Positions 1-11,548 of a stretch of 64,000 nucleotides of DNA are shown piece by piece (the stretch's first letter is position 1; each line of letters begins with the position of its first letter). The notes under the pieces are model-generated. The model was not told where the DNA came from, made no database searches, and saw only the letters and a program-made list of their open reading frames with translations. Source of the stretch: Bacillus fonticola (GTDB taxonomy: Bacteria; Bacillota; Bacilli; Bacillales; JC228). The stretch lies in the NCBI RefSeq assembly GCF_012955605.1, contig NZ_CP052135.1, positions 176,001 to 240,000 on the forward strand. Reading direction: 5' to 3'. The position numbers and the translations under genes were made by a program.

Positions 1-2440
<2,440 letters not shown>

Positions 2441-2614
2441 AACGATTTAAACTCGGTAGTCGCAAACCGTATGATCTAGTTTTGAAGGAATAGAACCTTC
2501 AGTATGTCTAAACATATTGAAGAAAGTACCTTCACCACCTTGTAATATGCAGGGCGAGGGTTTCGAGAAGCAAGCTGACGCAGAGATGCGCCGCTTATCG
2601 GAAGCCGCAGCCGG

Positions 2615-2731
2615 TTTGGTAGTGATGGCGAAGAGGCTACACCCGTACCCATCCCGAACACGGAAGTTAAGCTCTTCAGCGCCGATGGTAATTGGGGGCT
2701 GTCCCCCTGTGAGAGTAGGACGCTGCCAAGC
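2615..2731 (+). rRNA. rrf: 5S ribosomal RNA
   Basis: About 117 nt matching the Bacillus 5S rRNA pattern: start TTTGGTAGTGATGGCGAAGA, the central CCGAACACGGAAGTTAAGC block, and an end CGCTGCCAAGC complementary to the start. It lies about 175 nt after the 23S 3' end, in the usual rRNA operon order. Confidence 0.95.
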
Positions 2732-2881
2732 GAATGCAAGAAATAAGGTGAGTCTCCCGTATCAATTCATAGTTAGAAAGTGGGGGACAGCCAACTCGGC
2801 GGAAGGCATGTTAAGAACGCGCCATCAATTTAAAACGTTTCCCTCGTAGCTCATACGGGGGATACACCTCTTAATCTTTAT

Positions 2882-2956
2882 TCCGCAGTAGCTCAGTGGT
2901 AGAGCTATCGGCTGTTAACCGATCGGTCGTAGGTTCGAGTCCTACCTGCGGAGCCA
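2882..2956 (+). tRNA. tRNA-Asn (GTT)
   Basis: Cloverleaf with acceptor stem TCCGCAG/CTGCGGA, anticodon loop CTGTTAA (anticodon GTT) and T-arm GGTTCGAGTCC. The CCA end is encoded. It is the first tRNA of the rRNA-linked cluster. Confidence 0.96.
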
Positions 2957-2957
2957 T

Positions 2958-3030
2958 GCTTCCATAGCTCAGCAGGTAGAGTGCTTCCATGGTAAGGAAG
3001 AGGTCACCGGTTCGAGCCCGGTTGGAAGCT
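2958..3030 (+). tRNA. tRNA-Thr (GGT)
   Basis: Acceptor stem GCTTCCA/TGGAAGC, anticodon stem CTTCC/GGAAG with loop ATGGTAA (anticodon GGT, codon ACC). CCA is not encoded. It starts two bases after tRNA-Asn ends. Confidence 0.93.
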
Positions 3031-3048
3031 TTCTATTTTTAACAAGCG

Positions 3049-3123
3049 GGCCCGTTGGTCAAGCGGTTAAGACACCGCCCTTTCACGGCGGTAACACGGG
3101 TTCGATTCCCGTACGGGTCACCA
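3049..3123 (+). tRNA. tRNA-Glu (TTC)
   Basis: Acceptor stem GGCCCGT/ACGGGTC, anticodon stem CCGCC/GGCGG with loop CTTTCAC (anticodon TTC), CCA encoded. About 150 nt without a recognisable gene follow before the next tRNA. Confidence 0.95.
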
Positions 3124-3271
3124 TCTTGCATAGATGTATGCTACCTTGTTTAAAGGAAGACATGTGACATCCTAGTAAGGAAGCTCTAATAAGTACGGCG
3201 CAGTCGATGGTATAACACATAGCCACTCATGTTCTGTGAGCGAGTACATGCACAATCACATTCTGTACGTC

Positions 3272-3347
3272 GGAGGATTAGCTCAGCTGGGAGAGCACCT
3301 GCCTTACAAGCAGGGGGTCGGCGGTTCGATCCCGTCATCCTCCACCA
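3272..3347 (+). tRNA. tRNA-Val (TAC)
   Basis: Acceptor stem GGAGGAT/ATCCTCC, D-arm TTAGCTCAGCTGGGAGAGC, anticodon stem CTGCC/GCAGG with loop TTACAAG (anticodon TAC), CCA encoded. Confidence 0.95.
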
Positions 3348-3363
3348 CTTCGACATGTATAGC

Positions 3364-3439
<76 letters not shown>

Positions 3440-3478
3440 TGTTCATTTTTTGAAATCAGATTTCTGATATTTATTAAC

Positions 3479-3562
3479 GGAGGGGTAGCGAAGTGGCTAA
3501 ACGCGGCGGACTGTAAATCCGCTCCTTCGGGTTCGGCAGTTCGAATCTGCCCCCCTCCACCA
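3479..3562 (+). tRNA. tRNA-Tyr (GTA)
   Basis: Acceptor stem GGAGGGG/CCCCTCC, anticodon loop CTGTAAA (anticodon GTA), and the long class II variable arm CTCCTTCGGGTTCGG. CCA is encoded. Confidence 0.95.
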
Positions 3563-3631
3563 TTGCTACTGTATAGTACTTTTAACTAGCAATGTATCTC
3601 TATTGTTATTCGTTTATTATTATAAGGTTGT

Positions 3632-3706
3632 TGGGCTATAGCCAAGCGGTAAGGCAACGGATTTTGATTCCGTCATGCGTTGGTTCGAATCCAGCTAGCC
3701 CAGCCA
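3632..3706 (+). tRNA. tRNA-Gln (TTG)
   Basis: Acceptor stem TGGGCTA/TAGCCCA, anticodon loop TTTTGAT (anticodon TTG), T-arm GGTTCGAATCC, CCA encoded. Confidence 0.95.
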
Positions 3707-3772
3707 TTTTTACTTTACATAACTTGTTGACGTGATCGAATAGCTCAGTTGCTGTTCCTTTTTTGAATAAAA

Positions 3773-3847
3773 GGGACCTTAGCTCAGCTGGGAGAGTACC
3801 TGCTTTGCACGCAGGAGGTTAGTGTTCGATCCCGCTAGGCTCTATCA
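3773..3847 (+). pseudogene. tRNA-Ala (TGC), apparently decayed
   Basis: It follows the Bacillus tRNA-Ala(TGC) pattern with anticodon loop TTTGCAC. However, the acceptor stem GGGACCT/AGGCTCT has an A-C mismatch and two G-T pairs. The T-arm reads AGTG-TTCGATC-CCGCT, one base short on its 5' side. The 3' end is TATCA rather than ACCA. Several changes are C-to-T or G-to-A type. It may be a pseudogene or a divergent tRNA; sequencing error could explain the missing base but not the whole set. Confidence 0.65.
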
Positions 3848-3859
3848 TTTCGTCTTTTA

Positions 3860-3888
3860 CCGTAAACTTCTCGTTTAGGGTTTTTTTT
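3860..3888 (+). terminator. Rho-independent terminator of the rRNA/tRNA operon
   Basis: The stem CCGTAAAC / GTTTAGGG has one internal mismatch and a TTCTC loop, and is followed by eight T. It lies just after the last tRNA and before rocF. Confidence 0.8.
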
Positions 3889-4020
3889 GTGTTTTCTTTC
3901 GTATATTCATTCATGAATGTGTCCAGTTGAACCAATGTTTTGAGAGCGGATACAATAGGGGGAGAGAGAAACCATTCTATTCGGAAAGACTAAAGAGAAT
4001 GCGAGAGAGGAGTTTTTATT

Positions 4021-4926
4021 GTGGAACGACGAAATATTTCTATTATAGGCGTACCTATGGATTTAGGCCAGATGAGACGTGGGGTCGATATGGGTCCGAG
4101 TGCGATTCGCTATGCGGGTGTGATGGAGCGATTGCAAGACTTGGGTCATACGATTACAGATATGGGAGATATTCATATTTCACGGGCGGAGCAGCAATCC
4201 TCTGCAGAGACCAATTTACGTAACTTGCAGGCGGTTGCTGATGGGAATAGTCGTCTTGCAGAGGAGGTGGATCGTATTGTGGCGAAAGGGGATTTTCCTC
4301 TTGTGCTCGGTGGTGATCATAGCATCGCGATTGGTTCACTGGCTGGGGTCTCAAAGCATTATAAGCAGCTGGGGGTCATCTGGTATGATGCACATGGTGA
4401 TCTAAATTCTGAAGAGACAAGTCCTTCTGGTAACATACATGGGATGCCTCTCGCGGTGAGTATTGGCCTTGGACACGAATTATTGACTTCCATTGGCGGT
4501 AATGGTCCTAAAATACATGCGGAGAATATTGTGATCATCGGGGCACGTTCTTTAGATGACGGGGAGAAGCAGCTGATTAAAGAACGTGGTATTCAAGTGT
4601 ATACGATGCACGAGATCGATCGTCTTGGTATGACGGCTGTGATGAATGATGCAATTCAGTACTTACGAAACCGAAACGTGGATGGGGTACACCTTTCCTT
4701 AGATTTAGACGGACTTGATCCATTGGATGCACCCGGTGTGGGGACGCCGGTAAATGGGGGCATTAGCTACCGTGAAAGCCATTTAGCGATGGAAATGTTG
4801 GAGGAATCCAACTTGTTAACGTCGGCAGAGTTTGTGGAAGTGAATCCGATTCTTGATGAGAGAAACAAAACGGCTGCTGTCGCGGTGGCGTTAATGGGAT
4901 CTTTGTTTGGTGAAAAGTTGTTATAA
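4021..4926 (+). CDS. rocF: Arginase (L-arginine to L-ornithine + urea)
   Basis: Cytosolic Mn-dependent ureohydrolase of arginine catabolism, 301 aa (Bacillus RocF is of similar length). All metal-binding signatures are present: GGDHS near residue 100, DAHGDLN near 124-130, and LDLDGLDP near 228. The N-terminus VPMDLGQMRRGVDMGPSAIR is typical of bacterial arginases rather than agmatinases. The start is GTG at 4021, preceded by AGAGGAG about 8 bases upstream. It is monocistronic between two terminators. A distant relative sits in the transposon cargo at 27967. Confidence 0.95.
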   Translation: MERRNISIIGVPMDLGQMRRGVDMGPSAIRYAGVMERLQDLGHTITDMGDIHISRAEQQSSAETNLRNLQAVADGNSRLAEEVDRIVAKGDFPLVLGGDHSIAIGSLAGVSKHYKQLGVIWYDAHGDLNSEETSPSGNIHGMPLAVSIGLGHELLTSIGGNGPKIHAENIVIIGARSLDDGEKQLIKERGIQVYTMHEIDRLGMTAVMNDAIQYLRNRNVDGVHLSLDLDGLDPLDAPGVGTPVNGGISYRESHLAMEMLEESNLLTSAEFVEVNPILDERNKTAAVAVALMGSLFGEKLL

Positions 4927-4938
4927 TCTCTTGATTGG

Positions 4939-4969
4939 CGCACTTCCTAGTAGTTGGGGGTGCGTTTTT
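4939..4969 (+). terminator. Terminator after rocF
   Basis: The hairpin CGCACTTCC / GGGGGTGCG allows two G-T pairs, has an 8-nt loop, and is followed by TTTTT, 12 bases past the rocF stop. Confidence 0.8.
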
Positions 4970-5084
4970 CTTTGTGTGAATAAGTGCAACTTCCAGAGAG
5001 TTTATGTATTAGATAAAAATTAGTAATCCCAGATGAACCTTTTTTTGTTAATATAGACGGTAGTGAATTTTTAAAAGAAAAAAG

Positions 5085-5110
5085 TGAAACTTACTCTGTG
5101 CGAATTCGTA
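5085..5110 (+). promoter_or_regulatory. SigW-type promoter for sigW-rsiW
   Basis: TGAAAC (5085-5090) and CGTA (5107-5110) are separated by exactly 16 bp, the consensus of extracytoplasmic-function sigma-W promoters. It lies 34 bp before the sigW start, so autoregulation as in B. subtilis is likely. Confidence 0.88.
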
Positions 5111-5143
5111 CACACTAATAGCCGCTAGAGCGGAGGTTAAAGA

Positions 5144-5707
5144 ATGGATGCGTTCGTCAAACAAAGGATTAAACAAGTAATGAAGGGAGACCAGGATGCG
5201 TTTGGTGAGATCGTTGAATTGTACAAAGACTCTGTATACCATTTGTGTTTTCGTATGCTCGGCAATCGTCATGAAGCGGAAGATCTGGCTCAAGAGGCCT
5301 TTGTAAGGGCCTATGTAAACATTCATACGTTCCATACAAATAAGAAGTTTTCCACGTGGTTGTATCGAATTGCTACAAACCTTTGTATCGACTGGATTCG
5401 TAAGAGGAAACCAGATGCTTATCTCGATGCCGAGGTATCTGGAACTGAAGGGTTAACGATGTACTCCCAAGTAGCTGCAAATGTGGAAAAGCCAGAAGAA
5501 GTGATTGAACGAAGTGAAATGCAACAGCTCATTCATAAAGAGATTGTCAATTTGCCGGAGAAATACCGCGCTGTTATTATTTTAAAATATTTAAAAGAGT
5601 GTTCTCTTCAAGAGATTAGTGAGATGCTTGAGTTACCTTTAGGTACAGTGAAAACTCGCATCCATCGGGGGCGGGAAGCACTCAGAAAGCAATTACGTAC
5701 TGTATAG
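5144..5707 (+). CDS. sigW: RNA polymerase sigma factor SigW (ECF family)
   Basis: ECF sigma factor for the cell-envelope/antimicrobial-peptide stress regulon, 187 aa, the same length as B. subtilis SigW. Region 2 includes DAFGEIVELYKDSVYHLCFR and the -10 recognition helix STWLYRIATNLCIDWIRKRK. Region 4 ends with the helix-turn-helix LQEISEMLELPLGTVKTRIH. The start is ATG 5144 behind GGAGG. It is preceded by its own type of promoter and followed directly by rsiW. The reading frame is intact, unlike the next four genes. Confidence 0.96.
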   Translation: MDAFVKQRIKQVMKGDQDAFGEIVELYKDSVYHLCFRMLGNRHEAEDLAQEAFVRAYVNIHTFHTNKKFSTWLYRIATNLCIDWIRKRKPDAYLDAEVSGTEGLTMYSQVAANVEKPEEVIERSEMQQLIHKEIVNLPEKYRAVIILKYLKECSLQEISEMLELPLGTVKTRIHRGREALRKQLRTV

Positions 5708-5725
5708 GTGGAGGGTGAATTCGCC

Positions 5726-6357
5726 ATGAACGAATGTCCTAAGGAAATCATTGACTATATACATGATTATTTAGATGGAGATCTCGATGCTGAGAAGGAA
5801 ACCGTGTTGCAAGAGTACCTTTCTTCCTGCGCGGCATGTCGGGCGCATTTTCGGGAATTAGAAAGAACAATTTCCTTCATTCAGTCTACTCCGTCGGTTC
5901 AAGCTCCTGAGGGATTTACAGCAGGGGTTTTCGCACGTTTGCCAAAAGAGAAGAAGACGACTCGGGCGAGAAGGTGGTTCCGTTATCACCCAATGTTAAC
6001 GGCAGCCTCTGTTTTTCTGTTGCTTATGGTAACGAGCTTGGTCGGTTCCTTTGGAGACACTAACGAGTTTTCCTTTACCAACTACGACAATGTGATCGTT
6101 GAAGGGACGTGGTGGTGGTGCCAGAGGGAGAGGTTGTCTCTGGTGATATCGTAGTCAAAAACGGAGAAATTCGCATTGAAGGTCAAGTTGATGGTGATGT
6201 GACGATCATTAACGGAGAGAGGTATTTAGCATCCGCTGGAGATGTGACTGGGGAGATTGAAGAGATCGACCAAGTGTTCAGCTGGCTTTGGTACCATATA
6301 AAGAAGACAGCTTTTAATGTGTCTTCATTTTTTACTGGAGAAGATACGGGAACATAG
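5726..6357 (+). CDS. rsiW: Anti-sigma-W factor RsiW (one apparent frameshift)
   Basis: Membrane anti-sigma factor that holds SigW inactive until cleaved by site-1/site-2 proteolysis. The N-terminal zinc anti-sigma domain has CAACRAHF near residue 37-44 (HxxxCxxC class). One membrane segment (MLTAASVFLLLMVTSLVG) lies near residue 90-108. The extracytoplasmic part VPEGEVVSGDIVVKNGEIRI continues in another frame after about 6108. Adding one base near 6105-6112 restores a 210-aa protein, matching the family length. The start ATG 5726 sits 8-9 bases after GGTGGAGGG; an in-frame GTG at 5708 is less likely. Confidence 0.92.
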
Positions 6358-6358
6358 A

Positions 6359-6390
6359 GGGATCCTTTGCAAGTATAAGGTTCCTTTTTG
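6359..6390 (+). terminator. Hairpin with T-tract between rsiW and cdaA
   Basis: The stem GGATCCTT / AAGGTTCC has one T-T mismatch and is followed by TTTTT. It could end the SigW-driven transcript so that cdaA-cdaR-glmM use a separate promoter in the 200 bp that follow. I see no clear -35/-10 pair there. Confidence 0.55.
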
Positions 6391-6587
6391 GAGAGCGCGC
6401 GAAAGCCTTCTGCTCTTTCCTAGCAGAATCAGTAACAAGCTTATGATATAATGAAGGGGTTATTTGCGCACAGACTTTGCGAGCAGATAGTGTCACATAA
6501 CTTTTTTATTTTAAGTAGCCTTTTATGTTTCGCAGCGTACGGAATTTTACGCTATGAATCATCTTTTTAGAGCATGGAGGAAAGCAC

Positions 6588-7428
6588 ATGCCATTACTGG
6601 ATTTTTAGATGACTTCACCTTGCTTGATTACGTGGTGAACATTGCAGATATTTTGTTAGTCTGGTACGTATTTTACAAATTAATTATGGTCATTAAAGGT
6701 ACAAAAGCGGTGCAATTGTTGAAAGGGATCTTTGTGATCGTCATCGTCCGCAGTTTAAGTAGTGTGCTCGGTTTCAATACGTTGAGTGCAATTATGGAGC
6801 AAGTACTCACTTGGGGATTCTGGCAATTATTATCATTTTTCAACCTGAGTTAAGACGTGCACTAGAGCAACTAGGGCGTGGGCGATTTTTCTCTCGTAGC
6901 AGTGCGCAGGAAGAAGAAGAGAGAGGGAAGATGGTCGAGTCAATCGTTAAGGCGACTTCTTATATGGCAAAACGCCGTATCGGGGCCTTGATCTCCTTTG
7001 AGCGAGAAACAGGGATGGGTGATTATATTGAAACAGGTATCCCCATCAAGTCAAAAATCTCCTCTGAATTGTTGATTAACATCTTTGTGCCCAACACGCC
7101 TTTGCATGATGGGGCATTGATTATACAGAAGGAATCCATTGCAGCAGCAGCTTGTTATTTGCCTTTATCAGAAAGTGCAAGAATACCGAAAGAGTTGGGG
7201 ACGCGTCACCGGGCCGCTGTTGGAATAAGTGAAGTGACTGACGCCTTGACGCTTATTGTGTCAGAGGAGACGGGTGGCATTTCAATTACAAAGAATGGGG
7301 AGTTACACCGTGAGCAGTCGCTGGATGATTTGCGCGAACACTTGACACGTGAATTGTTAATAGGTGGCAAGTCGAGGCAGTCGTCTTCTTCTCTATGGAG
7401 TTTTAGGGGGAAACGCGAAAATGGATAA
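6588..7428 (+). CDS. cdaA: Diadenylate cyclase CdaA (two apparent frameshifts)
   Basis: Membrane-bound DisA_N-family enzyme making c-di-AMP from two ATP. Three N-terminal membrane helices precede the cyclase domain with the DGA motif (TPLHDGALII) and RHR motif (GTRHRAAVG). The likely start is ATG 6588 (MPLLDF...), with GGAGG 6 bases upstream. A base is missing near 6604 (T run) and another near 6822, where TWGF should run into LAIIIIFQPELRR. With both restored the protein is 280 aa, the expected size. The stop overlaps the cdaR start by 8 bases. CdaA is needed for growth in most Bacillus, so real inactivation is unlikely. Confidence 0.92.
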
Positions 7429-8660
7429 ACTAATGAACACAAAATGGTTTATGAAAGTCGTGTCCCTTCTGCTCGCGGGTTTATTGTATGCATCGGTTAA
7501 CTTTGATGAGCAAGCCATGACGGTTCGGGATTCTGGGGCTGCAGATAGTCGTACGGAAATCATTGAAGATGTACCGGTAAATGTGTATTACGATACGGAA
7601 AATTTGTATGTATCCGGAGTGCCTGAAACAATTGATGTCACTGTATCGGGCCCTGCGAATATCGTACAATCTACACGGCAGTTAAGGATTTTGAAGTGTT
7701 TATTGATTTATCTACTGCGGAAATTGGAGCGCAGCGAGTAGAAATCCAGGTGCGAGACATTTCAGAGAAGCTTTCTGTTACAAAGAGTCCTGCTTACGCG
7801 GATGTGGATGTACAGGAGCGCGTCACAGAAGAGTTCACTGTAAGAGCTGAATTTAATCGTTCGATGATTGAAGAAGGTTATCGAGCGGGAGAACCTGAGA
7901 TTTCTGAGCCCACTGTACAAGTAACAGGTGCTAAAAATGTCATTGATCAAATTGAGTTTGTGGTGGCTAGTGTTAATTCAAACAGCCCTGTGGATGAAAC
8001 CGTGCAGCGGGAAGCAACGGTAAGTGTGTTGGATGCGAACTTAAACAAGTTGGACGTCCTCGTCGAACCTGAAATCGTGAATGTTACGATTCCTGTTGAA
8101 CGGATTGAAAAAACAGTTGACATCTCGTTAGTGCAGGCAGGATCAGTGCAAGAGAATGTAACGATCAATTCGGTTACGTCAGAAGTGGACGAGATTACCT
8201 TGTTCGGTCCACAGGAAGTGTTGGACAAGATCGAAAGTGTAGAGGTTCCACTTGATATATCCACAATAGAGGGCGGAACTGAGCTCACCGTGCCTATTGA
8301 GTTACCTGAAGGAGTACTTGGGGCAGATCCTGAGGAAATCGTCGTCGTTGTGGATGCGGAACAGGATGCAGAACGTACGTTAGAGGATGTAGAGGTGAGC
8401 GCCCGAGGACTCCAGGAAAACGAACAAATATTGTTTGTCTCACCTGAGGAAGGGGCGACGAATTTAGTGATTCGCGGGGAACAAGATGTCGTGAATGCGC
8501 TCGAAGAAGAGGATATTGCCGTTTTCATTGACGTAAGCCAGCTAGACGCTGGCGAGCATGAAGTGGAATTACAAATAGAAGGAATAGAAATGTTGAGTGG
8601 GAATTAGCAGAACCCACCGCCATCATCACTATTGAAGAAACAGAATCGACAGAAAGCTAG
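7421..8660 (+). CDS. cdaR: CdaA regulator CdaR, YbbR-domain protein (two apparent frameshifts)
   Basis: Regulator of CdaA with one N-terminal membrane helix (VVSLLLAGLLYASVNF) followed by extracytoplasmic YbbR repeats, at least three visible (for example FTVRAEFNRSMIEEGYRAGE). ATG 7421 lies inside the end of cdaA. A base is missing near 7690, where STRQ-x-DFEVFIDLSTAE should continue, and one near 8592. After the second, the true C-terminus EWELAEPTAIITIEETESTE ends at TAG 8658-8660. Restored length is about 413 aa. The repeats are very acidic, which fits salt- or alkali-adapted relatives, though this is only suggestive. Confidence 0.88.
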
Positions 8661-8685
8661 GGAGAGAGAAAAGGAGCGATTTTTG

Positions 8686-10032
8686 ATGGGTAAGTATTTC
8701 GAACAGACGGGGTGCGTGGGGTTGCTAATAGCGAACTTACGCCAGAGCTCGCCTTCCGCCTTGGTAGATTTGGTGGGTATGTCTTAACGAAAGACCACGA
8801 TCGACCGAAAGTGCTGATTGGGCGAGATACGCGAATTTCTGGTCACATGTTAGAAGGCGCCCTTGTGGCAGGATTGTTATCTGTTGGAGCCGAAGTGATG
8901 CGCCTTGGAGTGATCTCCACTCCAGGTGTGGCGTATTTAACGAAAGCAGTCGGTGCCCATGCAGGGGTCATGATTTCAGCATCACACAACCCTGTTGCAG
9001 ACAATGGGATTAAGTTTTTTGGCCCAGACGGCTTTAAGCTATCTGACGAACAGGAAGTAGAAGTTGAGGCGCTCTTAGATGCAGAGGAAGATACGCTGCC
9101 TCGTCCAACTGGAGCCGGGCTTGGACAAGTGAATGACTACTTTGAAGGTGGGCAAAAGTATTTGCAGTTTTTGAAGCAAACAGTGGATGAAGACTTTACC
9201 GGCTTACACATCGCACTTGATTGTGCACACGGGGCCACCTCTTCGTTAGCAACACATTTGTTTGCAGACTTGGACGCTGACCTCACGACGATGGGTACGT
9301 CACCGGATGGAACGAACATTAACGAGGGCGTCGGATCTACCCACCCAGAAGTGCTCGCTGAACTGGTAAAAGAAAAAGGTGCCGATATCGGGCTTGCCTT
9401 TGATGGTGATGGGGACCGTTTAATCGCTATTGATGAAAAGGGCAACATTGTCGATGGGGACCAAATCATGTATGTTTGTGCGAAGCATTTGAAAGAAGAA
9501 ATGCGCTTGAAGCAACAAACGGTTGTTTCGACAGTGATGAGTAATCTCGGGTTCTATAAAGCGTTGGAAGCAGAAGGCATTACGAGCGTGAAGACAAGGT
9601 AGGAGACCGCTATGTTGTTGAGGAAATGAAAAAAGGCGGTTATAGCTTAGGTGGCGAACAGTCTGGGCATATTATCTTCTTGGAGCACAATACGACGGGG
9701 GATGGCTTGTTGTCGGCCTACAGCTCGTCAACATTATGAAGCTTACAGAAAAGCCATTGTCAGAACTCGTGGCTCCGTGCCGAAAGTTCCCGCAAACGCT
9801 CGTGAACGTAAGAGTGACGGATAAGCATGGTGTAACAGACAATGAGAAGGTAAAGGTAGTCATTGATGCAGTAGAGCAAGAAATGAACGGTAATGGTCGC
9901 GTGCTAGTGCGTCCATCTGGAACTGAGCCACTCGTCCGCGTCATGGCAGAAGCACCAACGCAAGAAGCATGTGATACCTACGTAGGTCGTATTGTCGATG
10001 TTGTAAAGGCAGAAATGGGCTTAGAAGAATAG
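8686..10032 (+). CDS. glmM: Phosphoglucosamine mutase GlmM (three apparent frameshifts)
   Basis: Interconverts glucosamine-6-phosphate and glucosamine-1-phosphate for peptidoglycan precursor synthesis. The active-site serine loop [16 protein letters not shown], the metal loop DGDGDRL and the sugar-phosphate loop [12 protein letters not shown] are all visible. The start is ATG 8686 (MGKYF) with AAGGAG upstream. Missing bases near 8702 ([10 protein letters not shown]), 9596 (before [10 protein letters not shown]) and 9718 (before LQLVNIMKL) split it. Restoring all three gives 449 aa, almost exactly the B. subtilis length. GlmM is essential, so these are most likely sequence errors. Confidence 0.94.
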
Positions 10033-10040
10033 ATGGAGGA

Positions 10041-10070
10041 CGTCCCTCGGAATGCCGAGGGGCGTTTTTT
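10041..10070 (+). terminator. Terminator after glmM
   Basis: The stem CGTCCCTCGG / CCGAGGGGCG has one T-G pair, an AATG tetraloop and six T. It ends the cdaA-cdaR-glmM operon. Confidence 0.92.
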
Positions 10071-10191
10071 GATGAGGTTTCAAGTGCATGAACGAACAAA
10101 TGATGATGGTGACACATCCGGGTCTGTAATACTTGGACTATGTTCTCGGTAGCCGACATACACTCATAAAAACAGAGTAGGAGGACAACTT

Positions 10192-11064
10192 ATGTTTGCA
10201 TGGGTGGATGGCTTTTTTATTGTGTCAATAATGATTACTACTTTTGCGCTCGTGGTGGTGTGGGCATATAGGAAAAGAATCCAAACCAAAACGATGGTAA
10301 CGATGATGTTAGCGATGGCAGTGACCATGGGTGTTAGTTTATTTTGGGGTTTATATATGGGTGCAATGATAGATAACTTCGCTGTCGTTATTGTGACTGC
10401 ACTATTGTTTGGATTTGGATTCGCCATTATTCTTTTTCATGATCAGTCCCTTCTTGTGGTAACAGAAGGTGTGTTGGCTGGTGTGATGGGGGGAACGATG
10501 GGTGGAATGACCGGGAATATGTTGGATCCAACGTACGAGCAAGCGATGTTGAAAGTTTACCTCGTGCTTCTGTTAGCCATTATTTTATTAGTGAATCGTC
10601 TCATGCTCGATAATCACCCAGAGACAAAGTCAACACTAAAACGCACACTTTCCCATCCGATTACGCTCGTGCTTCTTTTTGCTGTTTTCTTTGTCACGAT
10701 TGAATGGACTGCAAACGCAGAAACGGCTGAATCACGTACGATTCGTCTCCACACATCCGAGTATTCTTTTACACCTAACGAAATTACTGTACAAAAAGGA
10801 GAAATGTTTACACTTTCCTTAATGAACATGGGAAGTGAAGAACATGATCTCGAACTTGCAGCAGGTGAATGGGAACAAATGAATAGCTCAACGGCTCAAC
10901 ATCAACACGACGAAATGAACGATATTCCGCATGTGCATGCCAAACCAGGAGAGACGAATGAGATCACACTAAGGGCAAAAGAGAGCGGGACCTTTTCGTT
11001 CCGGTGCACCATTCCGGGTCATAAAGAACGTGGTATGGTTGGTGAATTGACTGTCAAGGAATAA
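10192..11064 (+). CDS. Membrane-anchored cupredoxin-domain protein
   Basis: A 290-aa protein with an N-terminal membrane part of about five predicted helices (residues 5-180; glycine/methionine-rich GVMGGTMGGMTGNM) and a C-terminal extracytoplasmic cupredoxin domain (about 185-290). A type 1 copper site is visible: His in EEHDLEL, then Cys, His and Met in FRCTIPGHKERGMVG. An insertion rich in His and Met (AQHQHDEMNDIPHVHAKPG) may bind further metal. It probably holds or delivers copper at the outer face of the membrane. A CsoR-type repressor gene follows, so copper-responsive control is plausible. The exact role is not known to me. Confidence 0.75.
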   Translation: MFAWVDGFFIVSIMITTFALVVVWAYRKRIQTKTMVTMMLAMAVTMGVSLFWGLYMGAMIDNFAVVIVTALLFGFGFAIILFHDQSLLVVTEGVLAGVMGGTMGGMTGNMLDPTYEQAMLKVYLVLLLAIILLVNRLMLDNHPETKSTLKRTLSHPITLVLLFAVFFVTIEWTANAETAESRTIRLHTSEYSFTPNEITVQKGEMFTLSLMNMGSEEHDLELAAGEWEQMNSSTAQHQHDEMNDIPHVHAKPGETNEITLRAKESGTFSFRCTIPGHKERGMVGELTVKE

Positions 11065-11152
11065 TCTTGACAAAAATGACAACACAAGATGCGGAGGTAT
11101 GAGGTCATATGGTCGAACCCCGCGTATACTGCAGTAGCGGAAGGGGAAATCA

Positions 11153-11452
11153 GTGGTGGATAGGGAACGACAAATTGGTTACCACACAAAAAGGGATAAA
11201 TCCAAGCTCATCAATCGTTTAAAGCGAATCGAAGGCCAAGTACGTGGGATTCAAAAGATGATTGAAGACGATCGATACTGTGTAGACGTGCTCGTACAAA
11301 TTTCTGCTATAAATGCCGCGATGAAAAAAGTGAGTCTCAATTTATTAGAAGACCACGCAAAACATTGCGTAACAGATGCCATTCAATCGGGTGAGGGTGA
11401 TCCTGCAATCGAAGAACTTCTAGGTGTATTCGAACGCTTCACGAAATCGTAA
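11153..11452 (+). CDS. CsoR-family copper-sensing repressor
   Basis: A 99-aa all-helical repressor of the CsoR/RcnR family. The Cu(I) ligand pattern is present: Cys in DDRYCVDV, then His and Cys in EDHAKHCV. The N-terminal helix KLINRLKRIEGQVRGIQKMI is the family signature. The start is GTG 11153 or GTG 11156; GGGGAAA precedes at a suitable distance. It is followed by its own terminator. It lies between the cupredoxin gene and the His-rich gene, the presumed copper-responsive set. Confidence 0.88.
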   Translation: MVDRERQIGYHTKRDKSKLINRLKRIEGQVRGIQKMIEDDRYCVDVLVQISAINAAMKKVSLNLLEDHAKHCVTDAIQSGEGDPAIEELLGVFERFTKS

Positions 11453-11478
11453 AAACCAGTTTTTGCTGGTTTTTTTGT
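11452..11478 (+). terminator. Terminator after csoR-like gene
   Basis: AAAACCAG / CTGGTTTT hairpin with a short T/G loop, followed by a T tract; it begins at the stop codon. Confidence 0.8.
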
Positions 11479-11548
11479 TTAGGTTTTTTAGCGAACCCAT
11501 AAGGGTACTTTACTAAACAGATGATCTGAGAAAAAGGAGGCTACTACA

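Noticed and set aside
3735..3757. tRNA D-arm-like sequence (TAGCTCAGTTG) before tRNA-Ala
   Set aside because: There is no matching acceptor, anticodon or T-arm. It may be a scrap of a deleted tRNA but cannot be supported as a gene.
7947..8528. 193-codon minus-strand open frame opposite cdaR
   Set aside because: Serine/threonine-rich shadow frame of the acidic cdaR coding sequence; no RBS and no family resemblance.
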